Shown here one piece after another: positions 1 through 11,283 of a stretch of 64,000 bases of DNA; position 1 is the first letter of the stretch; each line of letters opens with the position of its first letter. The stretch is taken from assembly GCA_030295235.1 (NCBI GenBank), contig AP026144.1, positions 434,001 through 498,000 of the forward strand, given 5' to 3'. Both the position numbers and the translations under genes were made by a program. The stretch comes from Fistulifera solaris. Taxonomy: Eukaryota; Bacillariophyta; Bacillariophyceae; Naviculales; Stauroneidaceae. Below the pieces are notes generated by a model. It was not told the DNA's origin and ran no database searches. It saw only the letters and a program-made list of their open reading frames with translations.

Positions 1-548
1 TTGTCAGCAAGGTTACCGCTGGACCTCGGAAAATAATCCAGGTACCCGCTTTTTTTATCCATACCACAATAAACTCATAATCACGTCTTAATCAATCTCA
101 TATCCCCTCTACTCTAATAATAGAAACGCCTTTATCAATTTCTCCGTATCAGTTTTTGAGTCGGAAGACTGAATGCAAATGGTTTGAGACTTCGAGACAG
201 AGGGCCTCTCTGCTAGAATCTCCAGAGCTAGGTCCTTCACTTTTGTTCCGAAACAATTCAGAAAGCTCCAGGGAACTCCGACCGGTATTCAAGAATGCTT
301 AATTGATTATATCTCATCGGCATTCCCTGCATTATACAGTAACCTTAGTCGAATTTTTTCTAAACCTTGCGTGGCTTATATCACGAGCTTTGAACCAAAA
401 AGTTTGAAATGCAGCGATACTGGTACGGTACCGGTACCGGTACCGGTACCTGGTACTTTTCGAAAAGCAATGCCAGTCGTGATAATTGGCAAATAGATAC
501 TCCGTATTACATTCAAAACGGTAGCTGTATAAAAAGATCCTGCAAAAC
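1..548. other. Intergenic region upstream of the first gene
   Basis: No convincing coding sequence. It holds a GGTACC hexamer array at 422-456 and an AATACGGAGTAT-type motif (reverse complement) at about 497-508, which recurs elsewhere in the window. A TATAAAAAG string at about 527-535 lies only some 14 bases before the ATG of the next gene, too close to be an obvious TATA box. Confidence 0.5.
422..456. repeat. GGTACC hexanucleotide array
   Basis: About four overlapping copies of the palindromic hexamer GGTACC (CCGGTA register), ending in a TACCTGGTAC variant. It is about 95 bp upstream of the ATG at 549. Similar arrays or variants occur at 38986-39022 and 44285-44300. Confidence 0.8.
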
Positions 549-1244
549 ATGAGTGGTTTCCTTGCGAAAGCGAAGAATACAGCGATTATCGCCAAGATCA
601 AGGGTGAAATCGCTCTCCTAGATCGTGAAGATAAGCAGCAGCGGCAAGCGTTTGGCGTGGAACTGTACGATCTCCTTGATTCGATGTATTCGAAAAGTGG
701 TTGGGATAAAATGCCTCATTTCCTTGGCAAAGAGTCTCAGCAGATCAAACAAATTTTCGATGTTTGTCAGCTGGACATTCGACAACTTCTCGACAGCAAA
801 GACGCTAAGGAACGAGAGGTGGAGCACTTGCAGATCGACCGCGAACGTGCGCTTCCACCTACAACGAACAAAGAAAAGCTTGCTCAGGCAGGAAAATGGA
901 TGTCATCTCAAGGCAATGAAGCAAAATTGAAGGCTGAGTCTGCTTTACTTGACCACAAGATGAAAGCCAGGAAAGGTACTTTTGGCATTGATGTGTTTTC
1001 CTTGGTAACAGGGGATGCATCTGCTGAGTCGATTCTTGGAGAGGATTCTAGCGAATCATCGTCGAAAGGCGGTATATTAAGCGGTGTCAAAAGCGGAATT
1101 TCGAATCAAATCTCGAAATTGTCCGGAGATGAGAAGAAGATTCAGGACATCATCAAGAAGGCCAAGGCAGATGATGCTCTGATTCAACAGCGAAAAGAAC
1201 GTAAAAGACGCGAGATTGCTCGATTGCAGCAAGAAATCAGCTGA
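549..1244 (+). CDS. Hypothetical coiled-coil protein, 231 aa
   Basis: Family not recognised. The ATG at 549 is the first Met, and the frame is unbroken to TGA. The protein is rich in Lys, Glu and Gln. Long charged helices are likely at both ends (about residues 15-45 and 190-230, the latter ending in a KERKRREIARLQQEI helix). A Ser/Gly-rich linker lies around residues 150-185. There is no signal peptide or membrane segment, so a soluble, possibly scaffold-like protein is likely. The middle contains several short LxxKM / KAES-type helices. The codon use resembles neighbouring genes. No function is assigned. Confidence 0.75.
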   Translation: MSGFLAKAKNTAIIAKIKGEIALLDREDKQQRQAFGVELYDLLDSMYSKSGWDKMPHFLGKESQQIKQIFDVCQLDIRQLLDSKDAKEREVEHLQIDRERALPPTTNKEKLAQAGKWMSSQGNEAKLKAESALLDHKMKARKGTFGIDVFSLVTGDASAESILGEDSSESSSKGGILSGVKSGISNQISKLSGDEKKIQDIIKKAKADDALIQQRKERKRREIARLQQEIS

Positions 1245-1928
1245 TAGACGTGCGCAACCTATCAAGACAAAACATTAGTCGGTGTTCGAGGTCCACCAAC
1301 TATCGGGTCGGCGGGACCCGATAGAAAAGGCGGACAGTCATTAGGAATTCACCACATATCCTGTAGCCTCTAACTGTCAGTTTATTGTTTCGTCTCCTTT
1401 CTTCATAACTGGTCAAGCCTTAAGTACTTGGTCGTATTTGGCTCTTGTGATTGTGACCGTCTATTGAGTAATTTCGTCGTCGGCAATGAGTGTTGTCGCC
1501 ACTTTAATTGTCGCCGATGAGCCATCTAGACACTAACGGACGAGAAAATTCTTTTGTCGTATCTCTCTTGTCGCATTAACAAGTTTTCTTAAAAGCTTCA
1601 CAATTACTTGTCCTGTTCGAATGAGTGGAAAGGAACTAATTTGACGTCGGTCTATGCTCTTCGTTTAGGTCGAGACTGGAATCCGAGCATGGCTCAGTAC
1701 CAGTACGACTTCACCTTGGTTCCTATTAGGTCTTGCAGCGTGCGCGGATGCGTCCTCGCCATCTTCACGTTCTTTTGATCTCCCGTTTTCCTTCTCCACC
1801 TTCACGCGCTGGCTGTCAATCATTTCATTCAAGTTCCAGACCTTCTCATCATTGCGTGGATCAATCATTCACCTCAATATCTTCACAAGTCACAACAAGT
1901 TGCTAACAAGAGCACCTTGTCGCTCACG
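1245..1928. other. Intergenic region
   Basis: No supported gene. A perfect 10-bp stem with 5-nt loop lies at 1300-1324, 56 bp past the preceding stop. The rest is unremarkable 3' and 5' flanking sequence of the two plus-strand genes. Confidence 0.5.
1300..1324. terminator. Perfect stem-loop downstream of the first gene
   Basis: CTATCGGGTC (1300-1309) pairs exactly with GACCCGATAG (1315-1324) around a 5-nt GC-rich loop. The position in the presumed 3' UTR suggests an RNA hairpin. A role in 3'-end formation or stability is inference only. It is a GC-rich stem without a following T run. Confidence 0.4.
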
Positions 1929-4900
1929 ATGAACTCCAATGATGCGGAAGACAAGTTGCCGGAAGCAGGGAACTCCGCGTCAAAAATACATGCCGGTATG
2001 AAGCCCCTCACGTGGAGTCAGACGTCCAGGACGGCGCTGTTAGCTGGGATACAGGCTCATAATCAACGAGGCGCTGTCGAAGAGGCTTTTAAGCGTGAAG
2101 AAGCAGTTCGAAGGATAGAACGAGCCTGGTGCCGGTATCGCCATGGTCAGAAACCTGCTTCGGAGAACTCGCGGAAGCGTGAAATTTCGCGCGAGATATC
2201 ATCACTCCCACAGTCGTCTGCGTCCAATGACAAAGAACACTGGCTTTGGAAATCTTTACGCTCGTATTCAAAGTCGGAGCGTGAGACTGCCGCCAGCCTT
2301 CTCCTTGACACCATAGAAGGGCCTGATCTTGACTACGAGCATCAACGAAGAATTCCACCACTGGTCCGTTTGTTTCAGCGCCATGTGGTTCTGCACAATG
2401 ATTTACCAGCAGAGGTTGCTCTAGAGTGGATGGCAATTTTACAAACCATGATTTCAAGGGATCCGCGGTGTTTTCTTTCCTATTGGGATTGGGTGACGGA
2501 CGCTATATGGCGTTGCGCTCACCGTCGTGATCTAACAGCGTTGTGCTCCCTGACCAGCCTAGTGTTCCAATTGTCGATCCAGACACCGTCAAACTCTGAG
2601 AGTTCCAAAGACGGATTACTGACATTCAATCATGACATACTTTGGGGAGATAAAAGGCTCAAGAAAATTGTATCAGGTGACGACAGCGATCACCAAAACA
2701 TGGTCGAAACTGTGGTTCACATGAGCCCTCTAGCGCGTTTAATTGGAGCGTATTTCGCTACTCTTGCCGAAGGATCACAGCTTACTTCTACGCCCTCTGC
2801 ACGTAACGAGACGTTGTCGATGCTGAAGCAAATCATTGACCCGACTGTACCCCCAACTATTTTTCTTAATAGTACTGTTTCTACGAATAAACGAGGAATT
2901 GACGAAACTGCGGAAGGCAACACGAATCCATCACCCCGAAAACGAAGACGAACGGTCAGTCTTCTGGAGGGCTACGATAGCGATTTTACAAATTCAGGCG
3001 TTGGGGCTGCAGTGGATCCTTCCAACGAGGCTTTAGCGTGGGCGGACGAATACAATGGGGAAGACGACGAGGATGAAGAAGACGAAGAAAATGTGGACAA
3101 AACTGATGGTCGTTCAGAAACCAATGTTGGAGGAGAGCCAACTGAAAAAAGCCGCAGTCGATCATTTGGGTACGACGAAGATGAACACAACGAAGACGTT
3201 GATGACGAGGAAAGCAAAAGTAAAGAGGAAGAAGCCAACGAGGAACATAGTGAGGACGACGGAGACGAAGATTACTGCCACATGTACCGCAGCGAAAAGT
3301 TGGAGATTGCTGATTCTGATGAAAGTGAAGTCGAAGAAAGCGATGAAGACGATGTAGAAGCAGAGGACGATGATGTTATGGTCGCGGTAGACGCAAATGA
3401 AAGTACCAATCTTCATAGCGGTGCGAAAGCGTCAGGAGGCGATATTCAGATGCCTGAAAACGATCAAGTTGAAAATCGTGTGGTGACCTTACCTCTGCAT
3501 CCTCCAACGGCAGAACGGCAGAAAATGTATGTCGCGGCCTGCATGGAAGTGCTGACAACGCACTATCCACCATCCCAGCAAACTGCTGGTGGTACGTGTC
3601 GTCAGTCGTACCTTCAATGGCAGGGCGAACATGATTTGATCCAATCAATCAACAGTGTTATCAAACCTCAAAAGAAACCTTCGAATTTAAAAGTCATCAT
3701 GCGTCGTGCTCCCACGCAAGAAGAGTTCTTTCGTGGATCACTATCGCAAAATCCTGTTCCAATATCTGCGTTGAAAATTCAGAACACACGTCGTTCCAAT
3801 GATACTGATGTGAGCGAACCAACTGTCGGCGACCTTCGTCAGCATATCGCCGATGATTTACAAATGTCTGATAGCGCTGAACTCATTGAGATTCTTGTCG
3901 CCAATAAGATATTGCATACAAATCTGAAACTTCGCGTAGTTCATCAAGTATTATGGCGACAACATTTGATTGAACAACCATCTTCGGGCTTGATGTCGTT
4001 CTTATCATCAGGTAGCTTTTTTGCCAGGGGTAGCGGCCTTTCCATTTTCTTTTCATCTGATCGTGATCACGATGATGAAGCTCGACCGCCCAACGCTGTT
4101 ACGGAAGATACGCCACTCTCGGAATTGCCATCACTTTTAGCTACATATCGATTAGCCGGTGTAGATGGCGAGGCGACGGAAGATACAGTGGGTGTTGAGG
4201 ACATAATTGACCCTGATGCACCATCGAAAGCGTCATCCCCAGAAGAAAAGGAGCGCCAGTTGGAGGCTGAATTCGGTAACACACGTTTGGTGACCAACGG
4301 AAAGGGCGTTTATGTCCTGCTGCGGTCTATCCAACATTCCGTGTTGGACGCAGTTCGGAAAGTCCATAGGGATGACGTGGATTGCAGCAAGAACAACCCG
4401 TCACGCTTGTCTCTCCGTCAAAGTCGGCCGTGTGAGGGGCTGCAGCTTCTTCGTCATTGTGCCAAACTCCAACAGAATAGAAAGCGTCTTTTACAAGCTC
4501 GCGCTCCCACCATACTGCTCGCTCTCCTTCTCGAGGTACTCAAAGCACTCGAAGGTGACAACAGCAGCACCTTAGATGCATCTGCTAGCTGTCCGACTGC
4601 TGAACTGCTCCAGGAACTCATCGAGTCATTGACCTCTGATATATCGATAACAAATGCTGATACAGGAGACGACTATGAGGTATACCTTGATTTTGACGCA
4701 TCAAGCATGCCTTTATTACTCACATCCATCGAATCGATGTGTCTAAGTGCGCCACTCCGACGAGTTATAGCCAAGCTTCTACCCTTCCTTACATACGGAC
4801 GTTCAGATTTATCACGTGAACTTGCTCAGCAGTTCGATCGTCACATATGTTTGCAAAAGATAGTGAACATAGAAATTTGCAAATCCCCGAAGAGCGAGTT

Positions 4901-7110
4901 TGTTCTGATGAAGACCTTGGTAGATACGCTTATAAACTTACCGGTCAATGAGATATGCAACTCTTTGCGCGACAAACTGATAAGTTGTGGCTTTGTCGAG
5001 CGACTCGCTGCTTTTGTATTGAAAGACATGCCGCAGGATCCGCCGACATGGACCGCGGCGCTTTGGCCAGAACATGGTGTTCCCCAGAGTACCTTTTCTG
5101 AAAACAGCGTCGACCATACGATTCGAGAAGGCTGGCGCGCACTTTTCGGCCGACTTGGGGTCAAAACTGTTTTTAAGATTTTGACGGGACTCTGTCAGCA
5201 CCACGCTCCCATGCAACGCTGCCTAGCAAACTTTCCAAAGTTTTTGCAGTGCTGTCACTGGATTGAAGCTACATCTGACAACCCAGCAGACAATATAGCA
5301 ACTTCAGGATTGGGACTACTCGCTGAGACCTTGCTTGACGAAGTTGGGGAGGGGAACAATGAAGTTTCAGCCATGGTTACTTCGATAAGAAATGAGACGA
5401 AACTCAGAAAGAAAGCAATAGCCCTGGAACGACGCAAGGCAACTATGTTAAAAATGGGTGTTTACATTGGCGGCGTCTCTTCTTGTGACAACAATATGGC
5501 TGTTCAGAAAGCAGGACCGACTGCTGTCAATGTTCTCGGTTCGATTGGCGATGTATACGCGCCACAAGCTTTGTCACAAAGTCCCAGTCGTAGTACACAG
5601 AAAGGGAGACAGTCAAAGAAGAAGGAAGAACAAAATAACAAACCTGGATGGCTTGCAGAAGCGGAATCGATGGCAGATGAAACCGGGCTCAAATGTGTCG
5701 TCTGTCATGAAGGACGAACCCTGCAGCCCAAAGAATTACTTGCTCTGTACACTTTCACCAAAAAAGTGGTGCTGCCGTCGGGTAAGAACATGACTCGATC
5801 AAGCATTGACGGCACTGATGTCTTAAAAGTTCTCCCGGCGAAAATTCCCGTCAATCTCATCGACGACGCTTTTTCAGAAGAATGGCTTAGACGGGCTCTC
5901 GAAGCGAAACTAGCAGTGCAAAGGTTACCAGCCGAACCTTCACAATCGAGGCGCAGTTTAGTGTTTGTGACCACAACATCAGCTGGAAATGCGATACACA
6001 TCTCTTGTCACCAGCGAGCAAAACAGGCAGACCGCACCCACCCGAAGGCACCAAAATCTGAGTGGGAAGGGGCAAGTCTCCGCAACAATAGGGTAAAATG
6101 CAATTGCACTCTGCCCCTCATTCACAATCGCGATTCGGCGGTTCCATTGATTGACGTGACCACTGGTTTATCAGACTATCAGTCTGCGCTGGCCAGTATA
6201 CTTGGGTCCTCGTCATCATGCATGCTCTGGCATATACTTCACGATATTCGTTTCCTGCTTCTGAGAATTGCATATGGGGAATCCTTGAACGCAGATGCTG
6301 GTGGAGGTTCACTGGCATCGAATTGTCAGCTCCTGTTCCGTCAGATGCACCTCGCCGAGACCTTTGCAAAGCAAACCGACGACGAACAAAAGAGAGCCTG
6401 ATTCACGCCCAAGGTGTATCGGCTGGCTGTCTCCTTGCTTGCGGTGTCGTGTTCAAAGAGAACAGCAAAAAGAGAACTCTGAACTGTTAAGAGCCGTTGC
6501 GGATGGTACGCTTATGGGAGCAATCATAAGTATTATCTTTTACAATACAAAAGCTTGCGGAGGGTTGAAAGTAGACATAACATCAGAAAAGCCCCATCCT
6601 AAGCGCGAATGGGTGATTGGCAGAGATCGCTATCTCCGGGGTCTTATCGTGTGCGCCGGTCGTCGCCACGTTCTCAATCTGAATAGTTCTGGTTGTTTGC
6701 CAGGGCGGACACTAAGCGGGAGGAAAAGATCTTCCTCGTTTGCCGAATGGGATAATAACGACAAGGAGGAAGCAGTTTCACCGACAGAAACAGCATCCCC
6801 ACGATCGAAATCGAAGACCAGACGCCGAGCCGGTCGATCCAGTGCCCGTCCCAATATGCCTTCCATTGACGATTTTCAAAATGCGTTTCGCCCCATGATC
6901 ACGCTCTTTGCGATTTTAGATCAACTTTCGGCGGAATTTACGCAAACGATGGATGATAATCAGATCGAGACAAGCTCGCAGCGCATGGTACAAATCATTG
7001 AGGACTCCCAAGCCTCGCGTGGTATTCAGGAGCTGCTACGAAAAGCCAAGGTTCCTCTTGATAACGGACAATTGATTTCTCTTTTACAGCGAGGAATGGT
7101 CCTTGGCTAA
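1929..7110 (+). CDS. UBR4/BIG-type E3 ubiquitin ligase, compact form (two frame breaks)
   Basis: Predicted E3 ligase carrying the UBR4/BIG (calossin/pushover) C-terminal module. The hemi-RING is visible: GLKCVVCHEGRTLQP near residue 1255, followed by YTFTKKV, a paired ISCHQRA near 1360 and the KCN Cys near 1390. The HDIRFLLLR...ADAGGG segment that follows matches the UBR4 C-terminus. The N-terminal part has an IQ-like AVRRIERAWCRYRHG (about residue 55). A very acidic region spans about residues 375-500. No UBR box was seen. The start is the ATG at 1929. The main frame stops at 6401, and the UBR4-like C-terminus continues in another frame to 7110. One extra A in the A4 run at 6388-6391 and one in the A5 run at 6467-6471 reconnect them, giving about 1727 aa. 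Human UBR4 and plant BIG are about 5000 aa, so this copy is short. The N-terminus may be incomplete. Confidence 0.8.
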
Positions 7111-7470
7111 GAGCTTGATTCTACAGAGGCACAAGACGTCGTTTGTAAAGAAGAAAGATAGTATGATTTGTTACCTGGTTCGCTCTTTATAATGCTAGCC
7201 TTTTTTTAAATTTTAGAGCAGAACCGGAGCCGAAATCATCATCGTAGGGCTACTGCGGGATGGTTCTGTTCAGTCACGAGCTTCCGTACTGTTCGGCGAT
7301 AATTCTCACCGTGACTGATTTCAGTCATGTTCCCTCCATTTTTGACCTGCTGAAGGTGCATGGAAAAGAATGAAATGAACACCTTGCTGTGAGCCATCCC
7401 ATTCGCACCTTGTACACCTAATCGGTCAACATTCCTTTCTTCGTGGATCTATTTGTTTTACAGATACCGA
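7111..7470. other. Intergenic region
   Basis: Spacer between the UBR4-like gene and the next plus-strand gene. Nothing beyond a T7 run near 7200 and weak imperfect repeats (TTTCAGTCA / TTCAGTCATG around 7268-7330) was seen. Confidence 0.4.
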
Positions 7471-8142
7471 ATGAATATCTATTTTATGCTTTCGACGCTA
7501 CTCGTCGGATGCCACTGTTTCAGCCCGCATCAGACACGATCATGCTTCCGCAAAAATAATGTGAATACGTTATTTGCGACAACATTCCCCACCATCACAG
7601 AACTGTCTTCGGATCCCTTTATGAAACAGATTTCTCACTCGGAAGCCATTGTATCACGAATCATTGAAAATGAAGCCAGCGAGGAATTACCATCCTTGCT
7701 CAAAGCCCAGCTTTCGCACTCGGATGGCATCCGGGGTTTCTTTGCCACTTACTTGACCCACGAACGCTCTTCGAATAATACCATACCAACAGTTCTGCGA
7801 CAAGCCATGGAGTCGAGCGAAAATCACCAAGATTTAGTCAACTTGTCGTTCATGAATCTAATCATGCCGACAGCGATGGTAACGATGCATCAAGATCCGG
7901 AGCTTTCCCAACAATCGCGTATCACGGCCGAGAGGGGTCTTCTCATTCTGCAAACTCTCAGGGAGATGCTGGTGACGCAAGAACTGGTGGAAAAGGAGTA
8001 TGAAGCGATACTGGCTGCTTTGACAGAAGAAGATCACTCAAATTCATCCAAACGAGACTTCTGGATGCAGTTCTTTGAAAAGTGGGGATACGGAGACGAA
8101 CAACGACAAGATATTACAAATGCGCTGCAACGATTAAGATAA
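7471..8142 (+). CDS. Plastid-targeted conserved hypothetical protein, 223 aa
   Basis: Function not recognised. The ATG at 7471 is chosen because upstream in-frame codons are non-ATG and this start gives a clean hydrophobic signal peptide (MNIYFMLSTLLVGC). It is followed by HCFSPHQTRSC, a Cys-Phe at the expected cleavage point, then a basic stretch. That is the bipartite plastid leader of diatoms (ASAFAP-like, Phe at +1). The mature part is all-helical. It includes acidic helices and a Met-rich LSFMNLIMPTAMVTMHQ segment around residues 125-150. There is no obvious transmembrane helix. The stop lies 39 bp from the stop of the convergent TYW1 gene. Plastid stroma is the inferred location. Confidence 0.7.
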   Translation: MNIYFMLSTLLVGCHCFSPHQTRSCFRKNNVNTLFATTFPTITELSSDPFMKQISHSEAIVSRIIENEASEELPSLLKAQLSHSDGIRGFFATYLTHERSSNNTIPTVLRQAMESSENHQDLVNLSFMNLIMPTAMVTMHQDPELSQQSRITAERGLLILQTLREMLVTQELVEKEYEAILAALTEEDHSNSSKRDFWMQFFEKWGYGDEQRQDITNALQRLR

Positions 8143-8181
8143 AACAGCTTAACGCTTCACAAATTAAATCCTAATTGAAAT

Positions 8182-10428
8182 TCATATAGATACAACCAAA
8201 CCTCGGAACATGAGACTGGCATCTTGAATCTCTTTCGCACCTCCCCTGAGTTCCGTTACTGTGGATCCCGTCCCAATTTCCCGCATTCGCGCCTCCATCA
8301 ATTGAAAAAGGCGCTGTCGTTCCTCTTCGGCAAGTGGCTGACCGGTGTGATCGTGGGTTGGGATACCACGATCGTCATATTGAGTATACTTTGGTTGTTT
8401 CGTGGCCTTGCGGTGACGCGTATCGGTGGGATCAAACCCTTCTTCCTCCGCTCCGAACAGCGCCCACTTTGGGGTCGGTGCCGTGTAGTCTTTGACGTGA
8501 AAGGTAAACGATGGATCTGCCTCATGTCGTGCCGCCAGTTCCTGAAATTTGGGATAATTAATCCAAGTATGCCATTGCCGTTTCCCTTCAGAAGAGATTT
8601 CTAAAAACTGGTCGACGCGAGCTAGCAAGACACTACATGAATGCTTGTGTTCACAGGCCAAATCGTATTGTGGTACAGCACAGTCCGTTTCTCGTATCCG
8701 GTTCAATTCCGCTCGAAGAGTTTTGGCTAGGTCCACAACTTCATGATGCCAAGGACTGTTGGACATGTTCAAATTAGAAGCATCAGATTTGCCGCAAAAA
8801 GTAACTCCTTTAATTTCCACGAGGCTGACATGACCCAAAGCAATCAGTTTCGCGTATCCCGAAACTTCATCCGAATTCCAGCCCTTGACGACCGTCAATC
8901 GAGCCACGGTTCGTTGCCCTTTGTTCTTTAACGAAACCAAAGATTGTTTCAGCCTGTCCCAGGCGTCTTGAAACAAGGGCCGATCAATCGCAATCAGCGA
9001 CTCTTTGGTAGGTGCGTCGACACTAACATACAACTGAGTGATTGGTAATAAGCTTTCGATTGCATGAGGGTGTTGTCCATTGGTGACGAGAAACGTGGAA
9101 ATGTCGCGATGGTGCAATTCGGAAAGAAACTCATTGATACGAGGATACATGATAGGTTCTCCTACTAAACTGAGAGCACAATGTCGTACTGTATGTGCTT
9201 CTTGCCAACGATCCATTTGCACACCCGGAATGCCTTTGGTCACTTTGATCATATTCACATGCGTTTGTACTGCCTGCTCAACAATGAATTGAGGATCATC
9301 TGTTTTCCACCGCCATTCTTTTCCTACTGGATTCTTATGATGTCTCCAGCAAAACACGCACTTATTCGCACACGCCAGCGAAGGAGTTGCTTCCATACAT
9401 TGATAACTAGTAATACCGTAAAAAGTGTGCTTGTAACATCCTCCACGACCGCGCAATTGATGTTTCGTCCATCGACAAAGTTTCACTGCACTGTGTGTCC
9501 CGATCAGTTTGTATCCTTCCTTCTTTAATTGTTCGGCCTGACGAGGCGTCACCATTTCGCGGGGCTCACCATTTCCTTCTTGCTTCTTCTCCGACGCCAT
9601 GGCATTTCCCATATCTTCCAAATCCATGACGGTAGGTTCCTCCGCATCTTCTTCATCTTCTTCGTCGGATTCATAGTCTGCGTGCTCGTCCTCCACCTCG
9701 AACGGCTCCTTCGCGTGCTGATGGCAGCCACCGTTCGGCTTCGCTTCTGCTCCACACGCACAATCCTTTGATGATGTATCAGACTCCTCCTTTTTCCCGA
9801 CTTTAAGTTTTCGTTGCAACTCCATATTCCATTGATGAAACGTTTCTTTCGCATGATCCCCGACAGCGTCGTCTCCCACCCGCAATCGCAACAAACATTT
9901 GGCTCCCAATTTTTGAAAGTGGCGAACACATTCCCGGGCCGGTCGACCCATGGTATCATCGTATTCGGACGATCCCATGCCAAAGATAGCGACTTGTAAT
10001 TTATTTTTCAAAAAAGACTCTGAACGCGCCAATCGTGTTGCACATCTTGTAAGGTTCGTTCCAAAGTATCGGCCGCGAACGGTGGCCATGTTCCGTTCGT
10101 ATGTGTCGGAAGCAATAAAATGAGTACCGGCAAGGGAACTTTGTTGTGTTTGACGTCTCCTTCATCGTCTTTGACGTCTCCTTCATCGTCTTCATTCAAC
10201 AATTCATCCCACCAATCCCATTCCTGTACTGATCCTACTTGTACGACACGATTTGTCACTAAAGCCGAGAGTTCCGAATACAATTGTTCCGCTAATTTCT
10301 CGCACGTTCCCGTGATTGAAGCGTGCACGATGGAAATAGTACCAGGAGATAGAATACGTAATAATTTTGATTCTTCTTTCGTCGGCTGTCTTTGAGAACA
10401 CTCGACTTCCTGAATGGGTACATCGGGA

Positions 10429-10482
<54 letters not shown>

Positions 10483-10616
10483 ACTGATTCGAGGGTCCTT
10501 TCGGTCGTCGGCCAAAGATATCGACTAGAATACCAGGCAATGGTGATTCCGCCACCCAAAAGAGCCACTGCTACAGCTACTGATTGATTTCTTGAAGAAG
10601 CCTGCGACATTTTCAT
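8182..10616 (-). CDS. TYW1: TYW1, tRNA wybutosine synthesis radical SAM enzyme (one frame break)
   Basis: TYW1 makes 4-demethylwyosine on tRNA-Phe by a radical SAM reaction using pyruvate. From the N-terminus: a hydrophobic anchor (about residues 10-30, as in other eukaryotic TYW1), a poly-Ser run from a (GAT)18 microsatellite, a flavodoxin-like FMN domain (VHASITGTCEKLAEQL, then IFGMGSSEYDD), an acidic linker, and the radical SAM domain with CANKCVFCWRHH (Cx3Cx2C, about residues 412-420). SLVGEPIMYP follows, and the C-terminal wybutosine domain comes last. The flavodoxin part (10616 to about 10010) and the rest are in different frames. They rejoin if the A6 run at 10010-10015 (plus strand) had one more base, giving 811 aa, normal for the family. 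A 21-bp direct repeat encodes DEGDVKDDEGDVK near 10145-10190. Confidence 0.92.
10429..10482. repeat. (GAT)18 microsatellite inside TYW1
   Basis: Eighteen uninterrupted GAT triplets on the plus strand. They encode a poly-Ser tract (TCA codons) between the membrane anchor and the flavodoxin domain of TYW1. The unit length keeps frame, so length variants would be tolerated. Confidence 0.95.
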
Positions 10617-11078
10617 TTAGAAACGAAATGCCAACAAAGAGATTCTCTTCATTATTGTCAAGAACAAAGAGATGCATAAAAGTCATCAGTCGCCTCTTAA
10701 CTTTTTTTTTTTGTTGCGAATGGAGGAAAACGCGGACGGGCGGCGGCTAGACAGCAAAACTCTGGGTGCCCTGCGCGGCATGCATGCATGCGGTGCTCCC
10801 TGCAACGACAACATTCCTACGGGCGCCTACGTGAATAACCCATGTTGCTCGGATGAAACTATGTGACTATGTTTACACCGAAACTGTCGTAGTCCAGACT
10901 GTGTACGGACGACGACCGTACCGACTCGACCGACCGACCGACATACAGCACAGGACGAACCCACGTCACATCAAAAACGTCAACAACAAAATAATAATGA
11001 AACCCGCATTCACCGTTCAAACTACAAGTACTTGTAGTTGCTCTGATTCATTTGTATCATCCGTTTGTTTTTATCGCC
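10617..11078. promoter_or_regulatory. Divergent promoter region, TYW1 / plastid fibrillin-like gene
   Basis: The 462-bp spacer between two divergent ATGs must hold both promoters. Visible simple sequence: a T-rich tract at about 10702-10712, an alternating GCATGCATGCATGC palindrome near 10780, and a short CGAC repeat near 10930. No core promoter element is clear. Confidence 0.4.
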
Positions 11079-11252
11079 ATGATGATGCGTTCTTGTCATT
11101 GTTGGTTCTACTACTCGGTTCTTATTAGTGGGCTAACGACTGCGTCATGGAGCGCTTTCGTTGTACAAGTACCACAAGCAACTCGTGCGTCCGTGCTCCT
11201 TTGGAGTAAAGTCAAACGTGGCCAATTGGGCAATACCGTAGGTGTCGCCACG

Positions 11253-11283
<31 letters not shown>

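Noticed and set aside
527-535. TATA box before the first gene
   Set aside because: TATAAAAAG lies about 14 bases before the ATG, too close for a start site between them. A similar string before 44824 has the same problem.
2972-3416. Open frames antisense or out of frame over the acidic part of the UBR4-like gene
   Set aside because: They are mirror effects of GAA/GAC-rich codons, giving poly-Ser or poly-Phe/Val strings.
10010-10015. Programmed -1 frameshift at the A/T6 run in TYW1
   Set aside because: The run could let a tRNA slip back, but no classic heptamer or downstream pseudoknot is seen. The same kind of break occurs in many unrelated genes here, so a sequence error is simpler.
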